Source: Metallyticus violacea (Eukaryota > Arthropoda > Insecta > Mantodea > Metallyticidae). From it: a stretch of DNA of 64,000 nt. The notes under the pieces were generated by a model that was given only the letters and a program-made list of their open reading frames with translations, searched no databases and had not been told where the DNA came from. Positions 45,602-57,456 of the stretch are shown piece after piece. Location: assembly GCA_030762175.1 (NCBI GenBank), contig CM060833.1:70074001-70138000 (forward strand), in the 5' to 3' direction. Made by a program: the position numbers and the translations under genes. Each line of letters starts with the position of its first letter. Position 1 is the stretch's first letter.

Positions 45602-48189
45602 GTCAATGGATGCACATATATTTTCTTTAATTTTCTCTGATATTTATATTACTGAATAAACTACATAACAGCATACTTAATAATATACTCTTACTGTCCC
45701 AGCTAATCGCGTACCTATATTAATTATAATTTCTACTGTCTGTAAGTGATTCTGAATTTAGTGCCGGTTCACATAAGTAAAGTATTTATGTAATAACAGT
45801 TAGTGAAACAAAGCGAATCATAAATAAAATATATGCAAAAAGTATCTGGTATGTTCTCAGTAGTCAGGTATTTACTGCAAAATGTGGGTTGCCTATTCGG
45901 GAAAATTATATTATGTGTGTATTTGCAAAGTTGCTAAGCATGTAATAAATAATTATTCATTAATTGTTTATAATTGTTTATAGAAAGGATTACTCTATAG
46001 TATTAAACTGCATACAGTGACAAAGAGCCATTCACAAGCACTACTGGCTAACTGGTCCCGACAGAGTATGATGAGAGAGTATGAAAATATTCAGATGTTC
46101 GCGATATGTTTTAGGGGTTAAATAATGTTATAATATTCGGTGACGAGGGGTACGATTTAGAACCAGGGCTGCTGACTCTATATGGAAATCCAGAACAATT
46201 AGACACTAATGTTCCACTGCTTTTTAAAAGAGAGGGGTTATAATAGAGCGTTGTTTTGGTCAACCAAAGAGAAAGTTTCATATTTTACAGTTTCTGAAAA
46301 GCTACTGAGTTAAATATTCCAGTAAGAACATCTATCCATTTGGATTTCGGCCTTCTAAACGATCCTGAATCCTTAGAATTAAATCAATTGCGGTTTGGTT
46401 TCGTTATTTTCCGTTGACATAAATATTATTCATGAACTCTTTTCTTATTTCGTCATTTCTACTTTGTTGAATAGTTGATACTTCTAATGCTCTTAGGAAC
46501 GTAATTTTATTTGCTTGAATTCTGAAATGGTACGTATTTGTTAAAAATGTTCAAATTGATAAAATCATTACTCAATAAAACGCAATAATTGAGAGTGAAC
46601 ACGTTGAAGGAAATAAATGCTCACGTTAACTGCCATAGAGCATTTGGCATTTGCTTAACCTTGTAAAAATTTAAAATATCTTTCCTTATTTTATATTTTA
46701 AACCTTTTAATATAATACTACAAATATGAAAAGTTTTAGCAATTATTCTTTTTAATTATATTTATTATATCTGACATGCTAAATAATTGAACTCGTTTAC
46801 TTATTAATTTCGTTATCATGTTTTTAAATTTTTTACTTTTAAGAAGCATTTCCTCATTAGCTTTTTCCTTTGAAGGATACTGTTAAAATGTAACTCTTTA
46901 TTATTTTATTGCAAACCTGATTCTCAGCATGCAAGGAGCATCTATTCGTCTACAAGAGTGTTTTGTAAAATAAAATGAATTCTACATTTAACAGTGGTGT
47001 GCCAAGCTTTAACTGCATCGTCTAATTACAGGGTGAAGGGAACTTACTGCCATAAATAAAACTGGTAATAAGGAGAAAAAAGTCAAAATACATTACAGAA
47101 CATGGAAGATAACGCAGACATTTTAGAGCATTTGAAAGTTGCTCCTTTATAAAATGGAATCGTCCGAAAATCATGCCGAGTTTCTTTCAATTCTGAGGCG
47201 AAAATTCACTTGTTTGACACTGTGCCGTTAATAATACTCTCCTGTAATAATACTTTCTATTTTTGTTTTAATTTACATTATTCACGAAGAATTTCTTCAC
47301 AGAAATAAAGTGTATAGGATATCCTTTTCTATTTAATGCCTCCCAAAACTTTAACTTCACGTTGTACTGCGAATAAAAATGAAAGATGAAACATGAGAAT
47401 TTGTATTCATAACGCAGTAATGCAGAAACTTTTCGCTTTGACGTTTTAAAAGTTACTTTGCAGCGCATTATGTGAAAATTTTAGACATATTTGAACTTCC
47501 GCACTGGAGTTACCGTGGCAGGTGGTATTGAGTACTCCCACTTTGACATGTTGACCAGAAAGGATGGACGGAACAACTCCTTTCACGTGAACGGTTTCAC
47601 GGGGAACCGCAAAGCGTGTTTTATTCACGTCTGCGTAACTAGGCAACCGATAGGGTGCTCAACATGTGGAATGAGATCGATCACCTACCGCGACGGTAGA
47701 GACCAGCAACTGAAGCTCTTTCACAGTTGGTCAGCATTTTAGAACGAACACATAAGCCTTATGATAACACCTGGCTACGTTGCTCAAGAAAACAGCGGTC
47801 ACAAGAACACGGATGATCCTTTCCTACTCTCTTCATAGTCCGTTTATAGCGTTCTGTTACGTTTGGTGTTTTTATTCTTAGTGGAAAAGCTGCAAAGACG
47901 ATGTTTGAGGAATAAAGTCGATTAGGAGAATAAGGACACTTTCATGGGGTTGTGAGCAGTGCTCCTTATTCCTTTTCTCGTTCTGAGTCTCAAACCATTA
48001 CTCCTCCAATTTGCTGTATTCCCCTTTCCTTGGTCTGCCCTGGTTCCACTCACTTTGAAGTTGGACAATTTCTTGGTTCTAAGTCCTTTCCTCTCTTCGC
48101 CTGGAAAATGCCAAGGTGGGAGCACCTGATTTCTAGAACACCTTAAGAATTGGTTTTATCATCTCAATCTATTTTAAAACATCAGATTA
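45602..48189. other. no gene recognised; GC-richer segment at 47480-48150
   Basis: Most is AT-rich. From about 47480 to 47740 and 47920 to 48130 the GC content rises and both strands hold open frames of 64-83 codons, which makes any single coding reading doubtful. No domain is recognised. It may be an unidentified transposon fragment. Confidence 0.4.
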
Positions 48190-49085
48190 AAAATGGCAAT
48201 AGATGTAAATGGGAAGTTAACAGAAGAAATAAAAAAGTGTCTAAAACAAGGATGTAGTCTCTCTCCAATGTAATATAATATATATACGAAATTCATAAAG
48301 AATAGAAAACTATTGGGCATAAAGGTATAGAGTTCGGACAGAATAGATCAGTTAATATTTTTCTATTTGCAGATGAATAGTATTAATTTTCATGAGGAAG
48401 ATAGACTACAAAAAGCAATATATTTACTAAATAAAATAAATAAAGAATATAATATAATAATTTTAAAAACTAAAACAAAAGTAATGGTGTTCCGGGGTAA
48501 ATACCCGATAAGAACAATTGTGATAAAATAAAAAAATAATAGAACAAATTCACACTTTCAATGTTTAGGTTATGATGTCACATATATAGAAGATCAAGAT
48601 GTAAATATAAAAAAATAAAATGTCCAAGCTGTGTGTCGAGCAATTAGAAATAATTTGAAAAACAAAGGGAGAAAAGACACAATTAATAAAACACTACACA
48701 GTCATGACCTTACCAATTATATTTTTATGGAAGTGAGGCTTGGACTAAAGGAGGAGAGTAAAAGTCAATCAGCAGAAATACTATTTTTACCATCTGTCAA
48801 AGGTTGCATAAACGAAAATCGTATAAGAAATAAGGTTATAAAAAGAATTAAAACTGCAACCAATATTAAAATAATTACGGAATTATAGACAAGAATGGGA
48901 AAACGTTGAAAGAATGACAGAAGATAGAATATCAAAAATTAACATTTAATCCAGAAGGAAGGAGATCAATTGAAAGACAGAAAAAAAACATGTAAAGAAA
49001 CAAAAAATGTGGGGTCACACAGGCAGGATCTAATCCGTGATGGGAGAAGAAAAACAAGAAAATGCATTCCTCTTCTGGTGGAAAG
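48190..49085 (+). pseudogene. non-LTR retrotransposon reverse transcriptase, 3' fragment
   Basis: Across several frames, KQGCSLSPM matches the QGCPLSP reverse transcriptase motif, and FLFADE stands where FADD carries the catalytic aspartates, the second being Glu here before a stop. Further on, CRAIRNNLKNKGRKDT, EAWTKEESKSQSAEILFL and SVKGC match the C-terminal region often annotated in insects as endonuclease-reverse transcriptase (YGSETW...R.Q..EM.FLR.VKG). ERMTEDRISK and PEGRRSIERQKK complete it. Stops and frameshifts are frequent. The endonuclease domain is absent, as expected of a 5'-truncated copy. Confidence 0.82.
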
Positions 49086-49795
49086 TAAATTGTAAGTATG
49101 TTATTATTTCCTATCCAAAACATAAAAACCTTAAAGCAATCTTTGTATTCTCTCGCTTTTTATTAAACATCAAAATAATCCATGGCCGAAATTAGCACTA
49201 CCTACTATTATACAAGTGAATAATGTTTTCGTACATAACAGAAAGAGTTAATAAAAATATTGCTTATTTTCCTAAAGACAACAACTTAACAATTGCGCAG
49301 TTTGAGATGATATTGCTGTATTTTGTAGGGGTTCTAATGAACATGTAGCAGTTTCTACATTTGGTAAATGAATGAAGAAATGGAAATTTAAAATGAATCG
49401 TACCAAATCAAATGGCATCCCATCACTTATAAAATGAACGGCCGCAATGAATTATTTTAAGGGAAACTCGATACATGCCAATGAAAAAAATAGGAAAAAT
49501 AGTTTTTGAAAATCAGTGAAACAGGACTATTAGCAAGGAGGGTTACCCAAAATTGAAAAATCGCTCTAGCTGCATTAATATTTGTGTCGTAACGAAACTC
49601 CATATATACCATTTAAATAAAAAAAAAGTTCCTGAAAATCATTGAAATCTGACTACAGGTTTTTCGCGACGAAATTCTGTATATCCCATTTAAATAGAAC
49701 AAGAAAAATAGTTTCTAAAAATATAATTATCTTATTGCTCAACCTGTATTATCGTATTTTCTTTTCTTTCTTTTTTTTTTCTTTTTCTTTTCTCT

Positions 49796-49831
<36 letters not shown>

Positions 49832-50479
49832 ACTATGACGTCGCGACGGTAAGGAACGCGTCGATATTGACGAATAATTATACAAGTACATTGACCCTTT
49901 TGTTTATTTAATATACATACGAATTTATGATGACCCCAGTTTTAAAAATATAAAAACACGGGGGAAAAAGCCTTATACTACGGTAAAAATGGTAAAAAAT
50001 GTATATAAGCGAGTTATTAGCACTGATTATCATATTAAGATTAAACAGGTGTATAGCAATATGTATAATCCTTTCGTCGGCTGTCTAACGCACCGAGCAA
50101 ACGAGAGAACAACCGTAATCGATTGTTTGCTTCAACGAACTTTGTGGAGCAACTGTATGGAGTATGTGATACGATGTAGGCAATTACAGTCGGGAGCGAC
50201 TATCTGTGCGGGTCTGGGAGGGTTGCGCAGCCGACAAGAAAATCACGTGTCAAGCTCAACCAAAAAGCGTCATTTGAAGTCGAGAGTCTTGCGTGTGTTG
50301 TTATTTGTTATTTTATGTATAATTTCTGCGGTTATCTTTCAGTTTGTGCTTTTGTTTTTGTTTTAAAACATTATAGAGAAGCAAAACACGGAGCAACATA
50401 CACGTAAACATATAGTTTTACATAAAAAAATCGTAAAATGGTATATAAAGTGCACCAATTCTTTAGAAAGAGGCAGCCG
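49086..50479. other. no gene recognised; poly-T tract
   Basis: A T-rich tract at about 49755-49828 ends in 30 or so consecutive T. The 125-codon plus frame at 49989-50366 has a hydrophobic C-terminal end and lies just upstream of the transposase relic at 50480. It could be leader sequence of that element but shows no family motif. Confidence 0.4.
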
Positions 50480-51631
50480 ACACACAGCACGTGCGCAGCG
50501 GCTCAGCTAACGGTGTTGCCAAGTTCCCAGAAGGCAAGGCTGAAGCCTGTACCTTTGGTGTCAGAACTGTGCACAAAATTGCTAAAGAAACAAGATCAAC
50601 TGTGAATGAAAGTGGTTCTGTTCCTTTTAGATTACAGAGAAAAATCATATGAGCCAAAAGATGTAACTGATCTAGTTGACTTTGATAAAGGTGTCCTTCA
50701 TAACTTGATTTCTGACATGTATAAGAACATACACATACACTAGCAAGGAAAATGAAGAATTCAATTGGGTTTAAAGAGGGCAAGCATTCCATGCTGCGTA
50801 TTTTCAAGAACAATGGTTTTAAATATAGTCGGTGTCACGGTGGGTGAAGTTTCTTTTGAAAAGGGGCGCTGCTAGTTGCGTTTTTGAGAGCTTTGCATAA
50901 AATTAGGGGCTAACAAATTTAACCTTTATTATTTAGACAAAACGTGGGTGAATCAGAACCACACAAAGAATATGTGCTGAACAAATGAAGATTGCTCTGG
51001 GGGCTCAAAGTTCCAATTGGTAAAAATGGGCAGCTTATTGTTTCCTAAGCCCGTTCTGCAAAAACGGATTTTGCTTCAGAATGTAAGTTAATTTTTACTC
51101 TACTTCTAAAGAGTACCACACTGAAATGACAAACTTTCTGTTCACAAAATGGTGTAAGGAACAATTATTGCCCCATATCGCGCTAACTCTGTCATTGTTA
51201 TGGATAATGCCAACATCTATTCCTAAAGCATCCTGCACCAACACCTATTCCGCATTCTGTAGCACACACATGGGCGGAATTGTTGCAGCTGCTAAAAATG
51301 AACTAGTCAGGGTGCAAAACATATGCAATTGACATTGTCATCAGGAACCATGGTCATCGGGTAGTGAGACTTTCACCTTATCACTTCCATTATAATTCGT
51401 AGAGCTCATTTGGTCAAGTGTGCAGCATTTTGTTGCCGATAACAATAAAACTTTCAAAATCAAAATGCTGATCTGTTGGCAGTGTGGGAAAACTGTGTTA
51501 GACGTACAGAAAGACTGCAAGACGAGGATTTTCACAGAGATCCGATAAGGGACAGCGTGACTGAGCCGGTCATCGAAAGTCTTAATGAATCAAAATGCGA
51601 AGACGAAAATAGTGACAGCGATAGGCTGTAA
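50480..51631 (+). pseudogene. DDE_3-type transposase pseudogene
   Basis: An N-terminal part reads FGVRTVHKIAKETRSTVNES and EPKDVTDLVDFDKGVLHNLI. The first catalytic block is LDKTWVNQNHTKN, where the family has LDETWVNQNH. Then LKVPIGK, VIVMDNA (second Asp), HRVVRLSPYH, and VELIW (third, Glu) are visible, followed by FVADNNKTFKIK and CVRRTERLQDEDF. The end is acidic (EDENSDSDRL) before the stop at 51631. The domain order is complete but at least six frame changes and stops interrupt it. The family is widespread in arthropod genomes. Terminal repeats were not found. Confidence 0.82.
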
Positions 51632-51765
51632 ACAATTTGTATATATTTTTATCATGCTAATGCTACCATTTTCCTTAGATAATTACGTCTTAATATGTAT
51701 GGTTTCTTTCCTATTCTCAATCAATCGAATATCATGATAGGAGGTTTGGCACCTCTGCAAAACTT

Positions 51766-51845
51766 ATAGGTATCTCTCTCTGCGCAGTAGCCAGGTAGAG
51801 ACCCGCTCAGACAGCTGCTCCTGAATCTACCGAGTTCATCACAGG
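51766..51845 (+). other. possible non-coding exon or element end with strong donor
   Basis: A pyrimidine-rich TATCTCTCTCTGCGCAG is followed by about 57 GC-rich bases ending TCATCACAG before GTAAGTTG. No frame is open across the entire segment when it is read from the first AG. It could be an untranslated exon, or the 3' end of the transposon at 50480-51631. Confidence 0.25.
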
Positions 51846-54212
51846 TAAGTTGAAATGGGCTTTACCTATTGTCCGCCTTTTGTTTATAGTTATTTGTCCT
51901 GCTACTAATGTAATGCATTCATATTCCACTTTCACGTCACTGTTGCCAACATTATTGCCTGAAATTCCAATAGTGCCCTTGCCCTTGTTTAATTAATAGA
52001 TATTGTTATCTTAAATTAAACAACTAAAATCCTGAGATAGGATATCTCAATGATCACTGAGCACTTCATGATAAGCAGGGCATGGACTTTTTTTATTCAT
52101 AAATGTAGTAAATGGCCTTTAAAATGACTGCAACAATAGCCTAAAAATCTTTGAAGTACTAACCATATATTTCAATAAAAATAAAAATTTACTCATTGTA
52201 ATAGTACATATTTGTGTAGTTTCATAATTTATACCGTGCTATGAACTGTAAACAAATCTTTTGTATAATAATTAAGAAAACACAATACAAGGCTTAATGA
52301 TTATTAATAAACGTTTCAATCCTTTCTATTTTCCATTTTTCTAATAGGCAAAATTACTTAATTAAACTATATGTTTTCATTATTAGGACGATATGCGATC
52401 CCTAGGATGACATCTGGAAATAAAAAACAAATGATTTCTTCCTTAGGCAGTTGAAAGCATTATAGAATAGGAACATTCCCGAATGCATCACTAAGTGCAC
52501 AGGATTCAATTTTTACCTCATACCGTATTATGTAGATTACGGGTAGCCATGCGTACGTCCTGGAAAAAAAATGTCGATTGTCAGTTGTACGTTCTGGTAC
52601 ATTGAAAAACTTCCATGGATATCTATAGGTGCGGTAGTAGCTACTTGAAGTACACGGAATCACAGGATGGAATTTCCGATTATGCCAGTCAGGTTAAAGT
52701 CCCCCCCCCCTTTCAGTATCCAAATGATGGTACACAAAACTTTATAGCCTTATTCTTGATAAGGCCAGCTTTCGTTTTTCCTGATACCAATAAACAAGAC
52801 ACATGTTTAACCACATTGTTATACTTTTCGAGAGATTTTATCTTTCAGCTCCAGAATGAATTCTAAAACTTCTGATGTTTAAGTAATAATAACCAAAACT
52901 GAATTATTAAATTAGCATTTCTATAATCTGGGAACACGTTCCGGAATTGTGTGCAAGTTACCCATGTCAATGATACATTAGTTCAAAATTTTCACTATCA
53001 TTAAAAAAAAGATCCCGGATGATTGAGTGTTCAAAAACTCTAACCTGTAATGAGCATCTTGTCTTTCAATTTTAAAAGAGATATTTCAATTTCGGTCTCA
53101 AAATGGCATTATAATTTGTTGTACTTAGATTTCCAAAAACGGAGCTCTATTTGTGGTAGCGCGTTGCACAAAATTCTCTCTTAGTTGGTGGTCTTAATGG
53201 CAGCTCGTGTATACAGCGCATTATTGCTGTTTCAAACAGTGCACGCTTAATTTTCGTAACAGGGAGCTTCATTAAAGTGAGTGGCTATTACTGAAAATGA
53301 ATTTTGAAAGAAACCTGACAATGGTGGGAAGCGTGCAAATGTGTGCCTCCCCTTAGAAGACGGTTCTCAAGGGATGGTGTGCGTCATGAGAACGTGGCAT
53401 TTCATCTTTGTGAATATTTATGGCGCGAAAACAAGCGACTCAACATAAATTCCCTTTGGCAGCTATCTGTACGCTAGGAGGCACAGCATAATTGTAGTTT
53501 CGTACTTGTATATATTGTATATTGTATATACAAGCAATAGTTTAATTTAAAGATGGCTGACGTTTCTTTAAGTTTTTTTTATTTTTTTGTTTCAGCGCTT
53601 TTAAAACATTTTAAACATTATTTGTGTTTCAGATTTTTTGCCATTCGCTTTTATATCGTAACCTTCAGATTATTTCACGGTTGAGTTACTACCTTCAGTA
53701 ATATAACTTGGGCCGATAGTTTTCTGGTTATTTAATTAAGCTTAACAACTGTTTGTTGCGATGAAATTATTTCGAAACCGATGGTCCGGTTTAAAGCAAA
53801 ATTAAATCAGTTTAAGAAAACTACGAATTGACAGTTAATTCCTCAAGATAATTGCGACAATTGCAAAGATAATTAAATACTTTCCAGAAGTACATTAACA
53901 ACTGCTGAAATCAATGAAAATAAAATATCTTCTGTTCGTCGAGAGCTTTCAATTCTTGCATAGCAGTTATATGACATGCTATGCATCTTTGTCTCTCTTG
54001 TAGTTCGTGTGCCATTATACTAAGAATCTAAAAAAAAAGTTTAAATGACCTAAATGTCAGTGTATTAATTAATATATTTCTGTAATAAAATGCACATATT
54101 GCGATACTGAGTACTTTTTTCTTCATTGCATGTTGTAAATATTATAAATCACGATATTTAATTGACTGTCAAGTCTACATCTTCTACACTAACACTGAAA
54201 TATTAGGAGCTA
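51846..54212. other. no gene recognised
   Basis: AT-rich sequence. The GC-richer patch 53140-53480 has no open frame of note and resembles no other repeat in the window. Confidence 0.45.
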
Positions 54213-55479
54213 CAAGAATAGCCTTTTAAGTTGTTACAAATCTAGGAAAGAAATGCTTTTCAAATTATTCGCCTTTAAGATTTGCGATCAAACCAATTAT
54301 CAAAACATTTTTTTTCCACTCTGAAGTTGGTATCTCAAAAACATGGTTTTAAAGACTTAAAACAGCTTCTTGAGGTGATGAAAATCGCTACCCACGCATT
54401 TTTTGCACGGTATTCTGGAACAGTAAGAAGTCGTTAGGCGATAAATCAGGTGAATACAGATAACGAAACATTGATGCAACGTTTTCACCAAAAAAAAATT
54501 AATTATTTGACGCGCTGTGTGAGATGATGAAGAATGATGCGTTTTAGATTGTTATTCTTGATTTCGCCCATGACATCTGGCTAACCACCTATAAAACCAC
54601 CTATAAAACGAATATCTTGGAAATTACCTACATTATGAATAACTATTCCTGGGCTTCAACATGAGCTTTCGGCAACCATAAATGAACCATATACATAGGC
54701 ATTTTCACCATTCAGCATTAACTGTTCTTCGATCCTCTAAAGGAATGGTCGCGACATGACCAGTACAACAAAAGATACAAATGATCATTTTCTTGAAATT
54801 ACTTCGAGAACAACTTTTGTTGGATTCGGTTCATCTTGTAACACCCAAAGAGTGGATTGTTGCTTAGTTTCCGGTTCATACGGAATATATATTAACATTT
54901 CATTACACCAATTAATAAGAGTGTTTTTTTTTTTTTTTTTTAGTTTCGGTCAAATTATGTGGAATCCATGGAGAACAGATCTTTTTCACAGCTAAATATT
55001 CAATAAAAATAAAATGTACTGAAGTCTTCGATATACCTAAGGATGCCTCTATCTCACTGTAAGTCATAAGCTGATTTTTTTCAATCATATTTCCACAGTA
55101 TCGATGTTTTTTGGAATAACAACCGATTTTGGTTGATCTTCATAAAATTCATAGCTGACAGACCCGCGACTATGACGAAATTCAATAAACCAATTGTAAA
55201 CGGCCTTTTCTGATGGTGCTCCACTATCAAAAGTTGAACGAAGCGATTGTATGCATTGCTATTGAGTTAGGCCTTATTAAAATCGTAAAAAATCATCCAA
55301 CGAAAAGCTTCACATGAAATTTCCATTTTTTCGTTCAGTATAAATAAATTACTCGGTCAGTTTCTTAGCTGCAATTGTTTTTTCACAATAAAAAATGTCA
55401 GTTGTTTAGAAAACAGAATTGATATATCTCAATAGTGCCATCTAGTAGTCGTTTATAAGAATTTAAAAGGTAACCCTCG
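54213..55479 (-). mobile_element. full-length mariner transposon, 1267 bp, degraded
   Basis: The 5' end on the minus strand is CGAGGGTTACCTTTTAAATT. The opposite end, at 54213, reads CAAGAATAGCCTTTTAAGTT, with about 70% identity over 25 bp. TA borders both ends (54211-54212 and 55480-55481). The length and gene order fit a complete mariner. The transposase is broken. It belongs to a different mariner lineage from 2848-4128, with different terminal repeats and protein start. Confidence 0.85.
54245..55326 (-). pseudogene. mariner transposase pseudogene
   Basis: The start MEISCEAFRWMIFYDFNKG is at the ATG complementary to 55324-55326. A one-base deletion follows, then LTQ, a stop, QCIQSLRSTFDSGAPSEKA and VYNWFIEFRHSRGSVS. 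PETKQQSTLWVLQDEPNPTK marks the region after the first catalytic Asp. The second block is badly eroded, and LYSPDLSPNDFLLFQN is the third catalytic Asp block. A poly-T expansion at about 54926-54941 and many other lesions interrupt the frame. Order and length match mariner proteins that begin with this MEIS..QFR-like N-terminus. Confidence 0.85.
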
Positions 55480-55481
55480 TA

Positions 55482-55779
55482 TACTGTATGACTGAGGTGT
55501 TCATATACATACGACTAGGTGCATAATTTGAACACTGGCGAAATTTGGCAAAGGATGCAACAGCTAATACTTTATATTAAACATTTCCTATAAAACTCCG
55601 TACCAAGCCAAGGTAGATGAGACTTGTTTACTTTGGGATAGTATCTAAAGTGACTAAAGATAAATTGACAACATTTTTACAAATAAATAGTAGGTGCATT
55701 TCGTAGTTAATTAATACCTTGGCACTTAAACCACAAGAATCTTTTGTGCACTCTTTTCATTCTAGCTGTTTAGTTTCAG
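55482..55779. other. nothing recognised
   Basis: AT-rich spacer between two mobile-element relics. Confidence 0.5.
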
Positions 55780-56409
55780 ATCTAGAGCTTTATTAAGCTC
55801 TAGAGAGCTTAGGAATTACGTCTCCTAAAGCACTGCATTCTAATAGATATGTTCTTTGTCTCTCCAGAAAGACAAAGTAAGACGGTTTTGCAGTCTCGTG
55901 AAACAGTCACCTAGACGGAATGCGGATATTAATGGTAGAGTCCTATTGTCCACAGATGTTCCCGAATTGCTCAGTGTCCAATATCTTCCCTGGTTCACTT
56001 TCTATCCTTACTCAGCATGTCCATAGGCTGGATGTTTTATTAAGAGTTTTACCCAGTTCTTGACCGAGAACGCCCTTTCATCTTATTGGTGTACAACAGT
56101 TGTAGCAGTTCTATAGAATCAATCTTATTAACCAGTTTATTTGCTGCTTAATTATTTTCTATGCCTTGACATTCGGGCATCCAACAAAGCTCTAATCGAT
56201 TCTTTGTGGAAAGATTAAGGGGATTTAGATATATTCCTTACCCGTTTTGTCATTAAGTCACTAAATTCCTTTCTTCCGATAATGTAATCGTTGTCAGGGA
56301 CAACAAAGGACGTGCAAATGAATACAAATAGCTTATTAAAGGGAAATTTTGTGTTATTAATTTCCCGTTTTATATAAAAGTGTTTCCCCATGTAAATTAA
56401 AATCCTCAA
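55780..56409 (-). pseudogene. non-LTR retrotransposon fragment, RNase H domain and C-terminus
   Basis: On the minus strand, FSDLMTKRVRNIS then LCWMPECQGIENN and AANKLVNKIDSIELLQ follow the pattern of the RNase H domain in non-LTR elements (V.L.W.PGH.GI.GNE.AD..A). Further downstream, RLGDCFTRLQNRL and FLERQRTYLLECSALG resemble the terminal C..C.E..ET..H.L.ECPAL zinc-knuckle region. Stops and frameshifts are frequent. It is a second, different non-LTR relic from the one at 48190-49085. Confidence 0.55.
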
Positions 56410-57158
56410 ACACTACCCCTCTTCATTGCACTGAAAACTGCATTAAGTAACAGCTTACTAGTAATCGTATCTACCATTAAACGTTACTGCAGCTATGTTG
56501 AGAGAATGAGCAAAGTTAAGGACAAGGATAATTCCAGCTCTTGTAAAACTTCAGCCTATACAGCGAAGCTCATTGTACTCGAGCGTGGGGAGAAAGGAAT
56601 TTAACTCGTTTATCAGCTCTCCTCAGGCATCTCTGTTGCCTCGGAAACCAAACAATCCTGTGGGAGCTATGTCTCTCCCTTGGTTTGGGACTTAGTTTGG
56701 CAAACCTAAAACCATTTGGAATATTATAAAAATGAACAGGTAAATATTCCTCAAAATAAATAAACGAATTACATAATTTAGAGACCAGAACTTGGTGTCG
56801 TTGGGGATAGTCAGAACTACGTGCTCAAGATTGTACAGAAGATGAATGAGAAGTATCAATCAGGGCTGTCAGATGTCAGATCTTCGTCAGAGGGGCAGCC
56901 ACCCTTTAAAATGAAATGAACAAGAAAAGTGGGAAGTGTTGGTGGAACAGATAAGAACTTAGTGCTCCAATCTCTATGAACAACGATATCAGTATTTTAT
57001 ATTGTACCGTAAAACTGAATAAAACTAAATCTTTTGAACATGAGAGCCTTTCTACTATGAATCCCAACATTATGGACTATTCGCTAATGAGCAGACTGGT
57101 GGATAAAAATAATGGCAACAGTGCTGTAATGTCTAGGGACCTTTATAATCAGAGAAGA
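56410..57158. other. no gene recognised
   Basis: The GC-richer sequence at 56500-56700 and 56820-56960 may be further upstream parts of the same non-LTR element, but no motif could be placed. Confidence 0.4.
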
Positions 57159-57445
57159 TTTGTTTGATTTGGTTTATTTACGGACGCTCTTTAACATCTC
57201 AGGTCATCAGCGTCCGATTCAATTCAGGGCATGAAACAGCTGATAAATTTTTCTCAGAGGCCTCTTTTTTCAGGCTTGAGGTTCTTTTTCATGCCGTAAA
57301 TGTACGACATAGGACCCACGGTTTTAATTCCCTTCCAAAGGAAGCAATACTTAGGATGTTTACACCCGAAAAAAATCGATCGACCCTGACCGCAATCTTG
57401 GGTTTAAGTGGCAAGTATGATTACCACTAGACCACTAGGCCCGAC
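57159..57445 (-). repeat. SINE-B, full-length copy with target duplication
   Basis: On the minus strand it runs from GGGCCTAGTGGTCTAGTGGT through the body (CTTTGGAAGGGAATTAAAAC, GAACCTCAAGCCTGAAAAAA) to the tail GATGACCTGAGATGTTAAAG and AAATAAACCAAATCAAA. The B box is damaged. Flanking direct repeats ATCAGAGAAGA (57148-57158) and ATCAGAGGAGA (57446-57456) match 10 of 11, supporting a real insertion. Confidence 0.92.
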
Positions 57446-57456
57446 ATCAGAGGAGA

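Noticed and set aside
47446..47742. Overlapping open frames on opposite strands
   Set aside because: Both strands are open for similar lengths and neither shows a motif, so no coding claim is justified.
49989..50366. 125-codon plus-strand frame with a hydrophobic C-terminus as a membrane protein
   Set aside because: No start context, splice signal or family resemblance. Its position just upstream of a transposase relic suggests element leader sequence or chance.
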